DNA from: JANYJZ01 sp964523395
GTDB taxonomy: Bacteria > Bacteroidota > Ignavibacteria > UBA10030 > SZUA-254
Direction: 5' to 3'
DNA: 64,000 nt
Assembly (NCBI GenBank): GCA_964523395.1
Contig: CAZFXS010000010.1
Location: forward strand, 62,001-126,000
The notes beneath the pieces were generated by a model that ran no database searches, was not told the origin of the DNA, and saw only the letters and a list, made by a program, of their open reading frames with translations. The position numbers and the translations under genes were made by a program. Positions 60,190-64,000 of the stretch are shown piece by piece; the first letter of the stretch is position 1; each line of letters opens with the position of its first letter.

Positions 60190-63100
60190 ATGAAACATCT
60201 TAAACTAGTTGTAGCCTTGGTTGTTTTTGTGGCTCTGCTGACGAACGTTATGTTCGCCGCGGGACCGCAGAATACAAAAGGGCGACTGGCCCTTCCTCAG
60301 GGCGTGAAAGAGCAGCCGGAGAAGATTGCAAAAAAATCTTCGGCAGCTGTTGAAGCGCCGTTGTTCGAGGCCAGCCAGATCAGCAAGTCCGGCAAAGAGG
60401 TCGACAGACCCGTCGTTCTCTCAAAGAGCGGAACTATTCCGCCCGGATTTGATGTCAGTGGCCTTTCCGGCACGTACCACATCGGTGCGGCTCAGCCCGG
60501 AGGCTTCAAAACAATCAACGACATGGCGTTCTTGATGAACATCGGCGCCCTGACCGGTCCGGTGACGTTCTTGCTGGACGACGCGTCATATACGGAAGCC
60601 GGCGTTGCGATCGGAGCCACATCCGGTTCGAGCGCCACCAACACCATCACCATTCGGCCCAATACCGGTAATACCGCTTGCGTGATCACCCTTACAGACA
60701 ACACCACCAACGACGGTGGCTTTGTGCTTAGCGGTGTTACGTATGTTACAGTGAACGGTACGGCGGTCGGTGAAGCTGCAGGTTCACGTAATATGACAAT
60801 TCAGTTGAGTGCAACCCCCGGAGCTTCTGACGGCGGTGACGCACCTGTCCGTATTGTGAATTCGCAGAACGTCTCCATTGCGAACTGTAAAATTCCTGGC
60901 AATTCCTCAAGTAACTCAGTTTCCAACACTACCAATTACACGACAAATGGAAATGCCTCGGTAAAACTCCAGGCTACTTCCGGTTTCTACAATTCACATA
61001 TCACCATTGACAATTGCGAATTGTACAACGGACACTTCGGTGTTCAGTCACGTGGTAACTGGGTCCGCAATGATACATTTTATGGCGTACAGGACGACAA
61101 TATTTCGGTAACAAACAACTATATTCACGACCTGTTACGAAGTGGTATTGAACTCTGGCAGGTTTCTATTGCGAATATCTCCGGTAACGTTATCAAGAGA
61201 ATCGTAATACCCTCAACTTCAGGAGTACCCTCTGAAATCGGTTATGTGCTTCCTGCTGACGGTTCTGCCGATCCGGTGGTTCCGAATCCCGGAAGCCGCT
61301 CGAACCTTCCGCATATTACGCGTCCCGGCGGTATCATCGCATGGGGTGATGAGATCACTGTTAGCAAGAACCTTATTGATAGCGTCTATAATATGCGCGT
61401 TTCAGGCGGTACAGGCAGCGCACAGACCTATGGTATCCGTGTTGTAGGTTTCGGCAGCATGGATCCCGGAGCGACATACGGCGGCGGTCTTTCATTAGGC
61501 GGCGTTCCGACGTTGAGTGTGGTGAAAAACAACATCATCACCCGCGTTCATGCCGATAATGCAGTACAGGCAAATGGTCAGTTATGGGGTGCAATCGGTA
61601 TCGGAATGGATCATGGCCGGTTTGATACGGTTGTCTACAATACCATCTATCACTCCGGAACAAACGGTACAGGTTCCTCGGCCGGTATGGTTATCAACGG
61701 CGTTACGGAAACAAGCGGTAACTCAGGTCTTCCCGACTGGTTTGGTGACGGATCAACAGCAGTAAGCGCGTTCTCATACCGCGTAAGAGTTACCAATAAC
61801 ATTATTGCCATCAACCGTCCCGGTTCAGGTCATGCCGTTCTTGGTATCCAGAGCTCGGGCGGTGTAATGGATTATCGCGGCGGTAACAACAACGTTCTCT
61901 TTATGGGATCAAGCGGCAATACAATGGTCCGTGCAAACAAGGCGGTATTCCCGTCATTGTACGACTTCCAGCAGTATCAGATTGCCGGTGGTTTCCCAAC
62001 AGACGGATCCAGCCAGGCTGATAATCCGGTTCTTAACAGCGAAAGCGATGTTAACTTCAGCGGTCTCAGCACGGCTGATGAAACCGGCGCGGCATTTGGC
62101 AGCGTCACTGATGACTACGCAGGTACTGCGCGTGTGAATCCTCCCGATATCGGCGCCCTTGAAGGCACCGGTACAGGACTTCCGCACGACGTGAAACCTG
62201 TATCACTGGTTGCCCCCGGCGCGGCAGGCGTTCCTGCAGGTCTTCCGTTCTCAGGCTTCCAGGCAATCTTCCTGAACCTTGGTGGATTTGCTGAAACTTC
62301 GTTCCCTGTGAACATCAAGATTACTGATCCGGATGCGACAGTGCATAACTTCCCCGGAACAGCAACCCTGGCAGCAGGTGCGGCAGGAACAGTCAGTATC
62401 TCAGGTACCTGGACACCCGCGACTGCCGGTACAGCAACAGTGCAGATTACAACCGCCTTGGGTACTGACGACTACACATTCAATGATACTGTCAATACCA
62501 CATTGCCGGTTGCCGCACAGGCAACAGTTCCCTATACCTCTGGTTTTGAATCAGCCCCTGAAAAAGCGGGATGGTTCAGTGAAACCTCATGGGGTTTCGG
62601 AACGACCGGTGGCAAATTAACCGGTCCCCGCACGGGAACTCAATACTATGTGACAAACCCCGGTACTGCCGGCAATGGAACGGTAGATGCAACAGCCCAG
62701 AATCTCTACTCGCCGTTCTTCGATATGACAACAGCACCCTCAGGTACAACCCTTTCTTTCTACCTCAGTTTAAATACTGAAAGAAGCTGGGATCGTATGA
62801 CAGTGTTGTACTCCATTGATACAGGCGCAACATATTCGATCCTCGGATCGCTTAATGATGCGAACGGTATCAACTGGTACTCAACGGCAGTCTATCAAAA
62901 CGCTGCGGGTACCAATGCAGCACCGGATTGCTGGGATAACGCCACAGCATTGGCAAAGAACTTCCCGACACCTGGAACAGGTGCTACACCTCCTCCGGGC
63001 TTTACCGCAAACGGAGATTGCGAGAATGACGCTCCCGGTGCAGATCCCGCTGGTTACGTTCTTGTTGCGTTGGATCTGACCGGACATCCGGTGATGGGCA

Positions 63101-64000
63101 AGTCCTTTGTCCGCTTCAAGTTCTCATACTTCACCGATGCCGGTACGCATGGCGACGGTATGGCAATCGATGATCTTGTCCTCGGTGCCGGTCCGTCATC
63201 CACGGATGCTGCTTTCTCCGGTAAAATATATCTCGACGGCGATGGTAACGCATCATTCGGCGGCGGCGATGTCGGTCTGAGTGGTGTTCAGGTGTATCTG
63301 ACCTATTTCGGTGCGCCGAAAGAAACAACAGTAACGGATATCAACGGTGATTACTCATTCACAACTCCGAATGCTATGTATCTCCCCGGTGTGTATGATA
63401 TCAACACCAACTATACCAGCGGTGCGATCAGCCAAAACTCGTCAGCGGTGAATTATGCCGGAACGGGCATTGCGGCAACCGGCAAGAACCAGGGTTATTA
63501 CGACGGCAGCATCAGCGGTAAGAAATATGATGACGTCAATGATAACGGCAATAACGATTCAGAACCCGGATTAGCGGGTTGGACAATCGAATTGCACGCT
63601 GACTCAGCGAACGGTGCATTGCTTCAGTCGACTGTAACTGACGGAAGCGGTAACTATTCATTCCAGGTTGTTCCCGGTACATATGGTCTGAAAGAAGTAG
63701 CGCAGGCGGTTGCGCGTCAGACTGAACCAGCTGGAGGTGAAGGTTATGACGGTATCGTCGTTTCCGGCATCTCAGGCAGCGGCGGAGCTAACCCCAGCGG
63801 TTACGAATTCGGTAACTGGTACTATGGCGCGCTCAGAGTCAATCTCACCACCGATATCGATGGTGACGGCGTGGTTGATGCCGGCGACGTTACGGCATTG
63901 CCTGCAGGCGCAAGCTCTGACTTCGTGTTCTCAAAGAACGGTAGTCCGCTCGATACCGTTACCTTAGGAAACACTTCGTCATCATTCACGTTCACATCCC
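60190..64000 (+). CDS. Giant secreted beta-helix / SdrD B-like repeat protein (3' end outside window)
   Basis: The frame is open for 1270 codons to the window end. AGGAGG precedes ATG 60190 at good spacing. Residues 1-23 are a signal peptide (LVVALVVFVALLTNVMFAA). About 100-650 is a parallel beta-helix region full of short Asn/Gly/Thr strands (NNIITRVHADNAV, NGVTETSGNSG). About 663-780 looks Ig-like (HDVKPVSLVAPGAAGVPAG), and about 784-1000 like a secreted adhesion or lectin-type domain (PYTSGFESAPEKAGWF). From about 1005 SdrD B-like repeats begin (KIYLDGDGNASFGGGDVGLSGVQV in part; SISGKKYDDVNDNGNNDSEPGLAGW in part). A T9SS signal would be at the missing C-terminus. Confidence 0.85.
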   Translation, partial: MKHLKLVVALVVFVALLTNVMFAAGPQNTKGRLALPQGVKEQPEKIAKKSSAAVEAPLFEASQISKSGKEVDRPVVLSKSGTIPPGFDVSGLSGTYHIGAAQPGGFKTINDMAFLMNIGALTGPVTFLLDDASYTEAGVAIGATSGSSATNTITIRPNTGNTACVITLTDNTTNDGGFVLSGVTYVTVNGTAVGEAAGSRNMTIQLSATPGASDGGDAPVRIVNSQNVSIANCKIPGNSSSNSVSNTTNYTTNGNASVKLQATSGFYNSHITIDNCELYNGHFGVQSRGNWVRNDTFYGVQDDNISVTNNYIHDLLRSGIELWQVSIANISGNVIKRIVIPSTSGVPSEIGYVLPADGSADPVVPNPGSRSNLPHITRPGGIIAWGDEITVSKNLIDSVYNMRVSGGTGSAQTYGIRVVGFGSMDPGATYGGGLSLGGVPTLSVVKNNIITRVHADNAVQANGQLWGAIGIGMDHGRFDTVVYNTIYHSGTNGTGSSAGMVINGVTETSGNSGLPDWFGDGSTAVSAFSYRVRVTNNIIAINRPGSGHAVLGIQSSGGVMDYRGGNNNVLFMGSSGNTMVRANKAVFPSLYDFQQYQIAGGFPTDGSSQADNPVLNSESDVNFSGLSTADETGAAFGSVTDDYAGTARVNPPDIGALEGTGTGLPHDVKPVSLVAPGAAGVPAGLPFSGFQAIFLNLGGFAETSFPVNIKITDPDATVHNFPGTATLAAGAAGTVSISGTWTPATAGTATVQITTALGTDDYTFNDTVNTTLPVAAQATVPYTSGFESAPEKAGWFSETSWGFGTTGGKLTGPRTGTQYYVTNPGTAGNGTVDATAQNLYSPFFDMTTAPSGTTLSFYLSLNTERSWDRMTVLYSIDTGATYSILGSLNDANGINWYSTAVYQNAAGTNAAPDCWDNATALAKNFPTPGTGATPPPGFTANGDCENDAPGADPAGYVLVALDLTGHPVMGKSFVRFKFSYFTDAGTHGDGMAIDDLVLGAGPSSTDAAFSGKIYLDGDGNASFGGGDVGLSGVQVYLTYFGAPKETTVTDINGDYSFTTPNAMYLPGVYDINTNYTSGAISQNSSAVNYAGTGIAATGKNQGYYDGSISGKKYDDVNDNGNNDSEPGLAGWTIELHADSANGALLQSTVTDGSGNYSFQVVPGTYGLKEVAQAVARQTEPAGGEGYDGIVVSGISGSGGANPSGYEFGNWYYGALRVNLTTDIDGDGVVDAGDVTALPAGASSDFVFSKNGSPLDTVTLGNTSSSFTFTS

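Overview
The window looks like a chromosomal segment of a Bacteroidota/Chlorobiota-type bacterium, most like the Ignavibacteria-related lineages. Supporting signs are a T9SS-type C-terminal sorting domain (29538-31037), an LptD-type outer-membrane protein, a DUF1573 protein, the order tRNA-Leu/tig/clpP/clpX, and a fused E1 alpha-beta dehydrogenase beside a separate E1. The lineage is inferred from protein character and gene order; no rRNA is present.

Layout. 1-8643: end of ddl, a DivIC/FtsB-like protein, rarA, a ROK kinase, lptD, a periplasmic amidohydrolase and a signal-peptidase-like protein that has lost its catalytic residues. 8671-12012 (minus): tRNA-Leu, tig, clpP, clpX. 12138-13559: two stand-alone receiver-domain proteins around tRNA-Arg, tRNA-His and tRNA-Glu. 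13817-20479: sugar-nucleotide transferase, metK-ahcY (activated methyl cycle), a CDF transporter coupled to a thioredoxin-domain protein. 20744-29280: tRNA-Ala and an AT-rich integrative element of about 8.5 kb bounded by a perfect 60-bp repeat, carrying a tyrosine recombinase, an SRAP protein, a lipoprotein, an exported proteasome-like Ntn hydrolase and several unknowns. 29281-32455: MITE, T9SS cargo protein, pyruvoyl arginine decarboxylase, smpB. 32908-41695: lipoate/2-oxoacid dehydrogenase cluster (lpd, lipB, fused E1, pdhA, pdhB, E2, lipA). 42249-46010: rplM-rpsI-rpsB-tsf-pyrH-frr. 46168-51699: PspC and LiaF-like membrane proteins, polA, an MFS transporter. 51845-58663: repeat-rich region with tRNA-Ser, tRNA-Asp, two GIY-YIG nuclease genes, MITEs, a GT2 glycosyltransferase, a membrane-TPR protein and a GvpL/F-like protein. 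58812-64000: DUF1573 protein and the start of a giant secreted beta-helix/SdrD-like protein cut by the window end.

Best candidate for an undescribed system: small modules at the 3' ends of tRNA genes. Downstream of both tRNA-Ser and tRNA-Asp lies a small GIY-YIG nuclease gene flanked by an extra copy of the tRNA 3' tail. In each extra tail one arm of the tRNA fold has been exchanged for an unrelated perfect hairpin. The tRNA-Asp locus has four such tails, three without a gene. tRNA-Ala has a related tail whose T loop is split by a 63-bp palindromic insert and has no nuclease gene. This reads as a tRNA-targeting, tail-restoring mobile module with decayed derivatives.

Other points of interest are a MITE family with GGTA(C/G)TG termini and exact 8-bp target duplications (two inserted side by side at one target), short palindromes with 3-nt loops scattered through spacers, a relic copy of the lptD 3' end, and the 5'-side integration into tRNA-Ala.
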